The notes below the pieces were generated by a model. It was not told the DNA's origin, ran no database searches, and saw only the letters and a program-made list of their open reading frames with translations. A DNA stretch of 64,000 nt from Frigidibacter sp. (lineage in GTDB: Bacteria; Pseudomonadota; Alphaproteobacteria; Rhodobacterales; Rhodobacteraceae). The position numbers and the translations under genes were made by a program. Where the stretch lies: the NCBI RefSeq assembly GCF_030695035.1, contig NZ_JAUYTT010000008.1:958118-1022117 (forward strand). Direction: 5' to 3'. Shown in pieces: positions 25,051 through 33,281 of this stretch. How positions within the stretch are numbered: the first letter of the stretch is position 1; the number at the start of each line of letters is the position of its first letter.

Positions 25051-26388
25051 TCAGGCAAACTCGAAATGTTCGAACCGCACCCGCCGCGGCGACTGGCCTT
25101 GTGCCTTTAACCCCGCAAGGATGCCGTCCTTCAGGCCCGCAGGGCCGCAGAACCACAGATCGGCCTCGCGCAGCGGGAAGGGCGCGGACTGGGTCAGCCC
25201 CTCGGCCGTCAGCCGGCCGTCGCGCGCCGAGGCCACCACCTGATAGCTGAAGCGCGGGTTGCGCGCCGCCGCGGCGGCCAGCGTTTCGACCCCGACGGCC
25301 TCCTCCGGCGTGCGGACGGCATAGACAAGGTGGATGCCCTGCCGGTCTGCCGCAGTCAGGCTCTCGGCCCAGGCCACGAAGGGGGTGATGCCGACGCCGC
25401 CCGCCAGCCAGACCTGCCGCGCGCCGCCCTTGCGAAAGTTGAAGCGGCCATAGGGCCCCTCGACCTGCACCCCCATGCCCGCGCGCAGCGCGCCCGGCAG
25501 GCGCCGCGTCCAGTCGCCCCGCGCCCGGACCCACAGGCTCAGCGAGCCGTCCGCGCGCGGGGCGCTGGCGATGGTGAAGGGATGCGGCTCGGACAGTCCC
25601 GCCTCGGACGCGCGGACAAAGGCGAACTGTCCCGGCCGCCAGCGCATCGCGCGGCCTTTGGGCGCCAATGTCACCAGGGTGGTGTCGCCGTGCGGAGTGA
25701 CCGCGCTGACGGTAAACTCCCGTCGCCGCAGGCTTGGGGCCAGGAACTCGGTATGAAGCCAGGCCACCACACCAGCGAGGCCGAAGCCATTCAGCAGCAG
25801 CGAGAGCGACGGATCGACGCCGGTGGGCAGATCGACGAAGAACTGATGGAACACGATGACGGCGAACAGCAGGCCCATGAACTGATGGCTGAACCGCCAG
25901 ATCTGATAGGGGATCTCCAGCCCCACGAAGGGCAAGCGCCGGAACCAGCTGACCGCGATCAGCGCCAGCAGCGCGTTGAACGCGAGCTCGCCAACCTCGC
26001 TCGCCAGTTCACCCAGATCGGTCTCACGCACCACCCGCTCGAAGTCTGGCTCGATCTGGCTGTGCAGGATCATCAGCACCAGGGCCGAGATCCCCAGCCA
26101 TTTATGCGCCCGGTACATGCGGTCGAGCCCGCCGAACAGCGGCTCCAGCAGCCGAGGGCGCGAGGCAAGGATCAGGGTCTGGGCCATGGCAACAACAGCC
26201 CCTGCCCCGACGGCGATGCCGAAGGCGGCCTCGGATCCGTAGGGCGCATAGGTGATGTAGCCGAGCACCGCCGCCCCACAGCAGATGAGTGCGACCAGAG
26301 CGGGGCCGGCCCAGATCAGCGGGCTGCCAAGGGCCGGGACGCGGGGGATGGACAGACGGCCCGGCGCAAGGGTTGCACGCTCAGTCAT
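25051..26388 (-). CDS. Ferric-reductase-like membrane flavoprotein
   Basis: A 445-residue protein with a six-helix ferric-reductase (NOX/Fre type) membrane domain at about 25-215. Candidate heme histidines lie in MYRAHKWLG, LMILHSQ, WRFSHQFMG and VIVFHQFF. A ferredoxin-reductase module follows: FAD-binding EPHPFTIAS near 285, VEGPYGRFNF near 325, NAD-binding GGVGITPFVAW near 345 and CGPAGLKDGIL near 420. It should pass electrons from NAD(P)H via FAD and two hemes across the membrane. It starts at ATG 26388, overlapping the upstream PepSY gene by eight bases, so both are co-translated. Confidence 0.9.
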   Translation of the reverse strand: MTERATLAPGRLSIPRVPALGSPLIWAGPALVALICCGAAVLGYITYAPYGSEAAFGIAVGAGAVVAMAQTLILASRPRLLEPLFGGLDRMYRAHKWLGISALVLMILHSQIEPDFERVVRETDLGELASEVGELAFNALLALIAVSWFRRLPFVGLEIPYQIWRFSHQFMGLLFAVIVFHQFFVDLPTGVDPSLSLLLNGFGLAGVVAWLHTEFLAPSLRRREFTVSAVTPHGDTTLVTLAPKGRAMRWRPGQFAFVRASEAGLSEPHPFTIASAPRADGSLSLWVRARGDWTRRLPGALRAGMGVQVEGPYGRFNFRKGGARQVWLAGGVGITPFVAWAESLTAADRQGIHLVYAVRTPEEAVGVETLAAAAARNPRFSYQVVASARDGRLTAEGLTQSAPFPLREADLWFCGPAGLKDGILAGLKAQGQSPRRVRFEHFEFA

Positions 26389-26698
26389 GGCTCGGCGTGC
26401 TCCGATCCCGGCGGCGGTGATCGTCATCCTCGTCCTCATATTCGAACTCGATCACCTCCAGCGTCGCAGGATCGACCGTCACCTCGATCCGGCGCCCGGT
26501 CGCATCGGTGCCGTCAATCTCATAGCAGCCATCGTCGATCTTGATCCGCCGCACCGACCAGCCGTTCTCCTCGGCCAGCCGCGCCACGGCATCCCGCGGC
26601 TGCCAGTCGGCCATCGGCACGAAGCAATCGTCATCCGCCAACGCGACCCCGGCCGGAAAGACCGCGAGAAAGCCGAGAATTGTCAATGTCTTCTTCAT
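26381..26698 (-). CDS. Small periplasmic PepSY-domain protein
   Basis: A 105-residue protein with signal peptide MKKTLTILGFLAVFPAGVALA and one PepSY domain: WQPRDAVARLAEENGWSVRR, KIDDGCYEIDGTDATGRR and IEVTVDPATLEVIEFE. The tail is acidic then basic (YEDEDDDHRRRDRS). PepSY proteins commonly accompany reductases and two-component systems of this kind; the domain's role is usually binding or inhibition. Two cysteines (36 and 69 region) could pair. The gene is divergent from the response regulator gene and has its own direct-repeat site 52-67 bp upstream. Confidence 0.82.
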   Translation of the reverse strand: MKKTLTILGFLAVFPAGVALADDDCFVPMADWQPRDAVARLAEENGWSVRRIKIDDGCYEIDGTDATGRRIEVTVDPATLEVIEFEYEDEDDDHRRRDRSTPSHD

Positions 26699-26749
26699 CA
26701 GCCAAACTCCACGATGCGGGCCCGTTGCCACTCCCTATGCGCGGCGAAG

Positions 26750-26765
26750 CTGACGGCAGCCTGAA
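26750..26765 (-). promoter_or_regulatory. Predicted response-regulator site 2 (direct repeat)
   Basis: Minus strand TTCAG-GCTGCC-GTCAG, 52-67 bp before the PepSY gene start and in its orientation. Same 5-6-5 pattern and spacing as site 1a. Confidence 0.6.
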
Positions 26766-26782
26766 GCAAGGACCACGGCGCC

Positions 26783-26798
26783 GTCAGCCTTGCGTCAG
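26783..26798 (+). promoter_or_regulatory. Predicted response-regulator site 3 (direct repeat)
   Basis: Plus strand GTCAG-CCTTGC-GTCAG; the flanks extend the identity to CGTCAGCC in both halves. It lies 40-55 bp before the response-regulator start, suggesting autoregulation. Confidence 0.62.
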
Positions 26799-26837
26799 CC
26801 GGGCCAGTCAGGAAAGGTCAGCGAAAAGGAAACAGAC

Positions 26838-27497
26838 ATGCGCATCCTGCTGATCGAGGACGACACGGTTCTGGGCGCCGCCGTGCGCGACCAGATCGCG
26901 GGCGACGGGCAGTCGGTGGACTGGGTCACGCGGCTGGATGCGGCGGGCGATGCGATGGCGGGCGCCACCTATGACCTGCTGCTGCTGGACCTGATGCTGC
27001 CCGATGGCCGCGGCATCGGCTTCCTCAAGGCCCTGCGCGCGCGCGGCGACGTGACGCCGGTCATCATCCTCACCGCGCTCGATCAGGTGTCGGACCGGAT
27101 CGAGGGGCTGAACGCGGGCGCCGACGACTACCTTGTGAAGCCGTTCGACCTGTCGGAGCTGTCGGCCCGCATCGGATCGGTCGCCCGGCGCTACTCCGGC
27201 AATCCCAACCCGATCATCAGCCACGGCCCGCTGGACATCGACCTTGCCGCCCGCAGCATCCGCCGCGAGGGCAAGCCGGTGCAGCTGACCGCCCGCGAAT
27301 GGGCGCTGTTCGAGGCCTTCCTGTCGCGCCCCGGCCAGCTTCTGTCCAAGGCGCAGCTCGAGGAAAAGCTCTACGCCTTCGATGCCGAGGTGGAGAGCAA
27401 CACCATCGAGGTGCATGTCAGCCGCCTGCGCAAGAAGCTGGGCAGCGCGGTGATCGAGACGGAACGCGGCATGGGCTACCGGCTGGGCAAACCATGA
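26838..27497 (+). CDS. OmpR-family response regulator
   Basis: A 219-residue regulator with an N-terminal receiver domain (acidic pair EDD 7-9, phosphoacceptor Asp51 in LLLLDLMLP, Thr in ILTALD, Lys in DDYLVKPFD) and a C-terminal winged helix (LTAREWALFEAFLSRPGQLL, SNTIEVHVSRLRKKLG). It resembles QseB/PmrA-type regulators. I chose ATG 26838 because the receiver domain starts there. The stop overlaps the kinase start (ATGA). Direct repeats suited to an OmpR-type dimer occur upstream of it and of the two metal/redox operons beside it, which are the likely targets. Confidence 0.93.
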   Translation: MRILLIEDDTVLGAAVRDQIAGDGQSVDWVTRLDAAGDAMAGATYDLLLLDLMLPDGRGIGFLKALRARGDVTPVIILTALDQVSDRIEGLNAGADDYLVKPFDLSELSARIGSVARRYSGNPNPIISHGPLDIDLAARSIRREGKPVQLTAREWALFEAFLSRPGQLLSKAQLEEKLYAFDAEVESNTIEVHVSRLRKKLGSAVIETERGMGYRLGKP

Positions 27498-28867
27498 CGC
27501 TGCCGCGCAGCCTGCAGGCGCGGCTGGCGCTGTCGCTGGGGGCGCTGCTGACGGTGCTGTGGATCGCCGCCGCCTCTGTCACGGCGCTGATCTTGCGCCA
27601 TGAGATGGACGAGGTCTTCGACTCCGCCCTGCAGGAAACCGCGCAGCGCCTGTTACCGCTGGCGGTGGTGGATATCGTCGGGCGCGACGAGGATGGCGTG
27701 ACACAGCACCTTGGCGCGATCCGCTCGCATGACGAGTTCTTCACCTATATCGTGCGCGATGCCGAGGGGCGGATCTTGCTGCAATCCCATGCCGCCGACC
27801 CGGCGGTCTTCCCGGCCTATGACGGCCCCGGCTTTCGGCGGACCGCAACCCACCGGCTGTTCAGCGATGAGGCCGTGCAGGGAACGGTCCGGATCACCGT
27901 CGCAGAGCCGCTGGACCACCGCGCCGATGTCGCGCGTGAGATCCAGATGGGCCTCGGCCTGCCGCTGCTGGTGGTGGTGCCGCTGGCGCTCCTGTGCATC
28001 GTGCTGGCCGTCCGCGCAAGCCTCGCCCCGCTGCGGCGCTTTCGCGGCCAGCTGGAGGCGCGCACGGCCCGCGACCTCTCGCCCGTCCCCGGCGAGGGCA
28101 TTCCGTCCGAGATTGCCCCGGTTGCCGTGACCCTCAACGGGTTGCTCGCCCGGCTGAAGGCCACCTTCGAGGCGGAACGCAGCTTCGCCGCCAATGCTGC
28201 GCATGAGCTGCGCACCCCACTCGCCGGCGCCATCGCGCAGGCGCAGCGCCTGCAGACCGAAACCCGCGATCCCGCCGCCGCCGCCCGTGCGGGTGAGATC
28301 GAGGCCACGCTCAAACGGCTCACCCGGCTTTCCGAGCGCCTGATGCAGCTGGCCCGGGCCGAGGGCGGCCAGCTCCGGCTGAACCACAGCGCCGATCTGC
28401 GCCCCATCGCGCGCATCGTGGTCGAGGATATCGCCCGCACCTGTGCGCCTGGCCGCATTGTGCTGACGCTGCCACCGGCGCCGGTGATGTCGGACCTCGA
28501 CCCCGACGCCTTCGGCATCCTCTGCCGCAACCTCGTGGACAACGCCGTCCGGCACGGCGCCAAGACCGCCCCGGTCGAAGTGACGCTGACGCCCGGCGGG
28601 CAGCTGATCGTCGCCAATGACGGGCCCGTCCTGCCCCCCGAGACCCTCACCCGCCTGACCGCCCGCTTCGAGCGCGCCGATGCCAGCACCGATGGCAGCG
28701 GCCTCGGCCTTGCCATCGTCGCCGCCATCGCAGACCGCATCGACAGCCCGCTGGTCCTGCGCTCCCCGAGACCGGGGGCGCCCTCGGGCTTCGAGGCCTC
28801 GGTAACGCTGCCGGGGGCGGATGCGGGAAAGGCCCCCGGCGTTGCGAAACCCGGGCAGCCGGGGTAA
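27494..28867 (+). CDS. Sensor histidine kinase partner
   Basis: A 457-residue membrane kinase with a first transmembrane helix at about 12-35 (LALSLGALLTVLWIAAASVTA split there), a periplasmic sensor of about 110 residues and a second helix near 155-178. A linker, the phosphoacceptor H-box AAHELRTPLAGAIA near residue 237 and an HATPase domain with NLVDNAVRHG and GSGLGLAIVAAIAD follow. The periplasmic domain has no obvious metal-ligand clusters. It is translationally coupled to the response regulator. The signal is unknown; the neighbourhood points to metals or envelope redox state. Confidence 0.92.
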   Translation: MTLPRSLQARLALSLGALLTVLWIAAASVTALILRHEMDEVFDSALQETAQRLLPLAVVDIVGRDEDGVTQHLGAIRSHDEFFTYIVRDAEGRILLQSHAADPAVFPAYDGPGFRRTATHRLFSDEAVQGTVRITVAEPLDHRADVAREIQMGLGLPLLVVVPLALLCIVLAVRASLAPLRRFRGQLEARTARDLSPVPGEGIPSEIAPVAVTLNGLLARLKATFEAERSFAANAAHELRTPLAGAIAQAQRLQTETRDPAAAARAGEIEATLKRLTRLSERLMQLARAEGGQLRLNHSADLRPIARIVVEDIARTCAPGRIVLTLPPAPVMSDLDPDAFGILCRNLVDNAVRHGAKTAPVEVTLTPGGQLIVANDGPVLPPETLTRLTARFERADASTDGSGLGLAIVAAIADRIDSPLVLRSPRPGAPSGFEASVTLPGADAGKAPGVAKPGQPG

Positions 28868-28895
28868 CCAGGCCGCAGCCCCGGAGGAGTTCGAC

Positions 28896-28916
28896 ATGAT
28901 CCAGCACCACCGCTAA
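28896..28916 (+). other. Six-codon mini-ORF with a strong ribosome site
   Basis: GGAGGAG (28883-28889) is followed after six bases by ATG ATC CAG CAC CAC CGC TAA (MIQHHR). It sits between the kinase gene and the SDR gene. It could be a leader peptide for the SDR gene or chance. Confidence 0.25.
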
Positions 28917-28969
28917 GCACGGCCACCCCGCGGAGTGATCCGCTGACTGCACCCTGTTTCGAGGCTCTC

Positions 28970-29749
28970 ATGCACCGACTGACTTCCAAGACCTGCGTCA
29001 TCACTGGCGCGGCGCGCGGCATCGGCCAGGCCATCGCCGCCTGCTTCCATGCCGAAGGCGCCGCCGTCATCCTCACTGACATTGACGACACCACCGGGGC
29101 CGCCGCTGCCGCCGCCATCGGCTGCCGCTTCGAACGGCTCGATGTGCGCGAGGAGGCAGACTGGCAACGGCTGGCCCGCCTCGTGCCGACCGCGGACGTG
29201 GTTGTCAACAATGCCGGCGTCACCGGGTTCGAGCAGGGGATGGTGCCCCACGATCCCGAACATGCCAGCCTTGAGGATTGGCGCGCGGTCCACCGCGTGA
29301 ACCTCGACGGAACCTTCCTTGGCTGCCGCTATGCCATCGGCGCGATGAAGCAGCGCGGCACCGGCTCGATCATCAACATCTCGTCGCGCTCGGGACTGGT
29401 CGGCATTCCGATGGCCGCGGCCTATGCCTCGTCCAAGGCGGCGATCCGCAATCACTCCAAGACCGTCGCGCTCTATTGCGCGCAGCAGGGCTGGAAGATC
29501 CGCTGCAACTCGATCCACCCCGCCGCCATCCTGACCCCGATCTGGGAGCCGATGCTGGGTACCGGCCCGGACCGCGCGGCGAAGATGCAGGCCTTGGTCG
29601 CCGACACGCCGCTGCAGCGGTTCGGAACGCCCCAAGAGGTCGCCGCTATCGCGCTCATGCTCGCCTCGGACGAGGCGAGCTATGTGACAGGCACAGAGAT
29701 CACCATCGACGGCGGCCTGCTCGCCGGCTCTGCCGCGACCCCCGGCTAA
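28970..29749 (+). CDS. Short-chain dehydrogenase/reductase
   Basis: A 259-residue classical SDR. The cofactor motif is TGAARGIG (12-19), the following acidic residue in ILTDID suggests NAD preference, and NNAGVTG is near 82. The catalytic Ser is in NISSRSG and the YASSK tetrad is near 157-161. The C-terminus has [10 protein letters not shown], typical of the 3-oxoacyl or cyclopentanol/hydroxysteroid branch. The substrate cannot be told from sequence. It follows the two-component genes by 102 bp on the same strand but has no evident link to the metal locus. Confidence 0.85.
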   Translation: MHRLTSKTCVITGAARGIGQAIAACFHAEGAAVILTDIDDTTGAAAAAAIGCRFERLDVREEADWQRLARLVPTADVVVNNAGVTGFEQGMVPHDPEHASLEDWRAVHRVNLDGTFLGCRYAIGAMKQRGTGSIINISSRSGLVGIPMAAAYASSKAAIRNHSKTVALYCAQQGWKIRCNSIHPAAILTPIWEPMLGTGPDRAAKMQALVADTPLQRFGTPQEVAAIALMLASDEASYVTGTEITIDGGLLAGSAATPG

Positions 29750-29854
29750 GGGGCGGCATCGTGCATGGCGGGGCGCGACGTGGGGGCAAGTGGCGGAGGG
29801 AACGCGACTGCGGTCGAACCTTCTCTGGGCCGTAAAGCATTGATCTTAAACGAC

Positions 29855-30076
29855 TCACGCATTTGGGACGCGCTTTCGTCGTGTCTCTTCAGCAAACATC
29901 AGGCCGAACCGGTTCCACCAGAACCGTACCGTCTCGCGGCATATGTCGATGCCGCGCTCGTGCAGAAGATCTTCGACGTTGCGCAGTGAAAGGGGGAACC
30001 GTACATACATCATCACAGCCAGGCGGATGATTTCGGGCGACGTCTTGAAGTACCGAAACGGGGAAAGTTTTGTCAT
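29855..30076 (-). mobile_element. IS6-family transposase remnant (N-terminal third)
   Basis: The minus-strand frame reads SPFRYFKTSPEIIRLAVMMY, RFPLSLRNVEDLLHERGID and CRETVRFWWNRFG, the N-terminus of IS6/IS26-type transposases. After 70 residues the frame ends (KRVPNA) and the DDE catalytic domain is missing. No clear terminal inverted repeats are visible. The remnant touches the 3' end of the truncated oxidoreductase gene. Confidence 0.85.
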
Positions 30077-30855
30077 CCGTTCAGGCTAGGCCGCCGTCCA
30101 GACCCACGCAAGAGTTTTGCTCTGACAGTGCCCCCCAGCGCCTTGCGGACATCCGGAGCGACGCGAGTTCCCAGAATCTCGATCGCGTTCATCAAGGATT
30201 TGTGATCGAGCCGCCCGATCGCCATCTGAATGGTAATCCGGGTAAAGCCGAAAATTTCATGATGGGCGAGGATCTTGTCGGTCAGCTCTGCGGGTCCGCC
30301 CACGAACAACGCGCCGCTGGGGCCGCTCATGGTATCAAACTGTTCACGGGTTGCCGGGGTCCATCCACGTTCTGCGCCAAGTCGGGTCATGACCTCGTTA
30401 TGCGGGCCACTGTAAATATCGCGGGCGGCTTGACTGGTTTCGGCCACAAACCCATGCACATTCAGTGAGGTTTCAAGGCTGGCCGGGTCGTGCCCCGCCT
30501 TGCTGGCGGCAGCACGGTAAAGATCGAACAAAGGCGCAAACCGTACTGGTTCGCCACCTATTATGCCAAGCGCAAGGGGCAGGCCAAGTTTTCCGGCCCG
30601 CACCGCAGATTGCGGGGTGCCTCCCACGCCCAGCCAGATCGGCAGCTTGTCCTGATAGGGACGCGGATAGACGCCCTGATGATCGACCGCAGGCAAATGT
30701 TTCGTGCGGGGCCAGCTTATGTGTTCAGCATCGTTCACCGCCATCAAGAGCTGAAGTTTTTCAGCAAAAAGACCGTCGTAATCATCCAACGCATGACCAA
30801 ACAGCGGAAAGGATTCAACCGGACATTCGCCGCACCCGCGAACCAAAATAGGCAA
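30073..30855 (-). pseudogene. LLM-class flavin-dependent oxidoreductase, 5'-truncated
   Basis: The 260-codon frame matches the luciferase-like monooxygenase family from ESFPLFGHALDDYDGLFAEK onward (LPIWLGVGGTPQSAVRAGKL, LGLPLALGIIGGEP, ETSLNVHGFVAETSQAARD). The first 80-100 residues, which form the first barrel strands and part of the flavin site, are absent. The upstream sequence has no such homology in any frame. The 3' end abuts the IS6 remnant. It is probably non-functional. Confidence 0.75.
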
Positions 30856-30981
30856 CTTCCAAAAAGCGGACGCCCTTAGGCGCGATGTCCCGCGCGCGGG
30901 CGTGGTGCGTGCGGAGGTCCGTGACCGTCTGGCGGTGCTGCGGGCAAGACCGGCGGCTCTCGGTCTGCGATCCCTGTCCGT

Positions 30982-32220
30982 CTAGGGGTCTGGTGTTGGC
31001 GCGGCGGGCCGCTTGCGGGACACGATCAGGAACCCCGCCAGCCCCGCCATTGCCAGTGCGCCGCTGGTCCAGAAGGTGGCCGCCGGTCCGAACAGTTGCC
31101 AAAGCGCGCCCGCCAGAAGGCTGGCTAGCAACAGGGCGATGCCCGTCACCAGGTTGAACACGCCAAAGGCGGTGGCCTTCAGGTCCACCGGCGCGTGCTC
31201 GGCCACCAGCGCCGACAACAGCCCCTGCGTCAGCCCCAGATGCAGCCCCCAGAGCGCCGCGCCCGCAAAGACCGCCGACAAAGACCCGGCGAGCGCCAGG
31301 ACCGCGTCGGCGGCGATCAGCACCAAGAACCCCGACGCCAACAGCCCGGTGCGCCCGATCCGGTCCGACAGGATGCCGACCGGATAGGCCGACGCCGCGT
31401 AGACCAGGCTCACGACCACCAGGATCAGCGGCGCCAATGCCAGCGCCAGACCCAGGTTTTCGGCGCGCAGAATCACGAAGGCCTCGGTGAACCGCGCCAA
31501 TGTCATCACTCCGCCAAGCGCCACCACACCCCAGAAATGCCGTCCCAGGGCGCCCGGATTGCGCAGGCTGATCGGTGTGGGCCGTGGCGTGGCGACCGGC
31601 GCGCGCGCGGGTTCGCGCACCACCAGAACCAGAAGCAGAACCGCCAGCACACCCGGGATCGCCGCCAGCCAGAACACAGTGCGGAACTGGTCCGAGAATA
31701 CCGCCATCAGCGCGATTGCCAGCAGCGGGCCGACAAAGGCCCCGACGCTGTCCAGCGATTGTCGCAGGCCAAAGGCCGCGCCCCGTTTACCGGGCGGTGC
31801 CAGTTCCCCCACCAGCGCATCGCGCGGCGCACCGCGAATGCCCTTGCCCACCCGGTCGGCAAACCGCGCGCCCAGGACGATCCCCGCCGAGGGCGCCAGC
31901 GCGAACAGCGGTTTAGAGAGGGTGGACAGCCCATAGCCCAGAGCCGCCAGCGGTTTGCGCCTGCCCCAGCGGTCGCTGATCAGGCCCGAGGCCAGCTTGG
32001 TGATGTTCGCCGTTGCTTCGCCGATACCCTCGATCAGGCCCACGGTCACGGTGCTGGCCCCCATCACAGTGACCAGAAACACCGGCAACAGCCCGTGGAT
32101 CATCTCGGACGAGATATCCATCAGCATGCTGACAAAGCCGAGCGCCCAGATACTTCGCGGCAAGCCGCGAAAATTGCCCTTGTCTCGCGGCGTCGCCATC
32201 ATGCTCTTTTCATCCGACAT
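30982..32220 (-). CDS. MFS transporter
   Basis: A 412-residue major facilitator protein with about 12 hydrophobic segments. The first reads LPRSIWALGFVSMLMDISSE, a form seen in a family of putative multidrug or metal-linked exporters. The conserved loop 2-3 motif is SDRWGRRKPLAA, and ADRVGKGIRGAPRDALVGEL and GLRQSLDSVGAFVGPLLAI follow in the next helices. The ATG at 32220 lies inside the edge of repeat copy A, so its natural promoter may have been replaced; an internal ATG at about 32200 is also possible. The substrate is unknown. Confidence 0.85.
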   Translation of the reverse strand: MSDEKSMMATPRDKGNFRGLPRSIWALGFVSMLMDISSEMIHGLLPVFLVTVMGASTVTVGLIEGIGEATANITKLASGLISDRWGRRKPLAALGYGLSTLSKPLFALAPSAGIVLGARFADRVGKGIRGAPRDALVGELAPPGKRGAAFGLRQSLDSVGAFVGPLLAIALMAVFSDQFRTVFWLAAIPGVLAVLLLVLVVREPARAPVATPRPTPISLRNPGALGRHFWGVVALGGVMTLARFTEAFVILRAENLGLALALAPLILVVVSLVYAASAYPVGILSDRIGRTGLLASGFLVLIAADAVLALAGSLSAVFAGAALWGLHLGLTQGLLSALVAEHAPVDLKATAFGVFNLVTGIALLLASLLAGALWQLFGPAATFWTSGALAMAGLAGFLIVSRKRPAAPTPDP

Positions 32221-32437
32221 TCCCCAAGTGGCCTGCCGTCTGACATCAAGGTCGCCTGATTTTGCCCGCCGGACAAACGTTTTTCGCGCCGAGCGGCGTC
32301 TGCGGTCGCGCAAACGCCTGGAGCTGGGCGGATCACGCCGCGAACCCGCAGAATCCTGGCCCGGCGGCGCCGTTTTTCAGCATGGCGGACAGACCTGTCC
32401 TGCCGTTTTCGTTCGGTTTGGGTCCGGATCGCGGTCA
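32215..32437 (+). repeat. Dispersed repeat, copy A
   Basis: Begins CCGACATTCCCCAAGTGGCC and runs about 220 bp to GGATCGCGGTCA. It matches copy B (38530-38755) in the opposite orientation over nearly its whole length, with scattered substitutions, and its first about 95 bp resemble copy C (50890-50985). It carries no convincing gene of its own. An IS1380 remnant abuts its right end. Confidence 0.75.
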
Positions 32438-32439
32438 TG

Positions 32440-32715
32440 CGCATGACGGTGGCGCTCGCAATCGGCGGATGGCAGCGAGGATGGCGCGCACCATCGCGCC
32501 GGTGACGGCCACCTCGGCCAGCTGGAAAGTGATGGCGCGGGCGTGACGCACGACGCGGGCTCCGATCTTCCTTCTCGGCGATGCAACCCGCCTCCTCCAG
32601 CCGCTCATAGATCGCGGGGATCGCATCGGCGGCATCGGCCCGGAAGAACCGGCCCCCAAGGTCGCGGCCAGCATACCGGGCCATGACGGGATCAAGGACA
32701 TCCCGCCAGCCATTC
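32440..32715 (-). mobile_element. IS1380-family transposase remnant with internal deletion
   Basis: Minus-strand reading gives DVLDPVMARYAGRDLGGRFF and RADAADAIPAIYERLEEAG (central catalytic region of IS1380 transposases), then in another frame KIGARVVRHARAITFQLAEV and AILAAIRRLRAPP (the C-terminus). The middle of the transposase and its N-terminus are missing. The remnant overlaps the damaged 5' end of the HxlR gene on the other strand. Confidence 0.72.
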
Positions 32716-32756
32716 TGCGCCTGCTGACGGGTCCGTGGACGAGTTATATCATCTGG

Positions 32757-33059
32757 GTGCTGTGCGATCAGGGTCCGCAAAGGTTCGGGGCACTGAAACG
32801 TGCCGTGCCGGGGATATCGACCCGCATGCTGACGGAACGGTTGCGAATGTTGCAGGCGGCCGGGGTGATCTGGCGGGAACAGGCGGAGACTATTCCGCCT
32901 GCGGCGACCTATGGCCTGACGCCGCGCGGCAACGACCTGCACAGCGTTCTGGAGGCGCTGGGAAGTATCGCGGAACGATGGAAGGTTGAGGGGTCTTTGA
33001 AGACAATGCCTTCGGCGTTGGTTGATTGCTCCACCCGGCAAGAAAAGTTAGAGTGCTGA
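32757..33059 (+). CDS. HxlR-family regulator, 5' end damaged
   Basis: The frame is a winged-helix HxlR regulator: LLTGPWTSYIIWVLCDQGPQ, RFGALKRAVPGIST, MLTERLRMLQAAGVIW and YGLTPRGNDLHSVLEALG. Similarity begins at about 32700 but no ATG, GTG or TTG lies in frame there; the first usable start is GTG 32757, inside the first helix. The natural start seems to have been replaced by the IS1380 remnant. It precedes the efflux operon by about 220 bp and may once have controlled it. Between 33060 and 33281 I see no further gene. Confidence 0.65.
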   Translation: MLCDQGPQRFGALKRAVPGISTRMLTERLRMLQAAGVIWREQAETIPPAATYGLTPRGNDLHSVLEALGSIAERWKVEGSLKTMPSALVDCSTRQEKLEC

Positions 33060-33281
33060 CCAGCATGCTCCGGTGGCGACCTGCCGGTCGTCAGCGCACC
33101 AGGCAGCACCCGCGATGCGAGCAGGAGCCGTTCAAATGACGAAACCGAGGGGCAAGGCGAGTCCGACCACTCAAGCGGAGCCGATTGGCGCGTTTGCAAG
33201 ATCGCTAGCAGAGAGTTTATTGGTGAGGTCATCTGTCGATGACTTCACGGAATCCGGCCCCAAACAGTAATCGAGCACAAC

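Noticed and set aside
30868..30985. Plus-strand fragment reading RRDVPRAGVVRAEVRDRLAV before a stop
   Set aside because: It looks like a C-terminal gene scrap, but it is too short and unnamed and overlaps the MFS gene end, so it is not listed as a feature.
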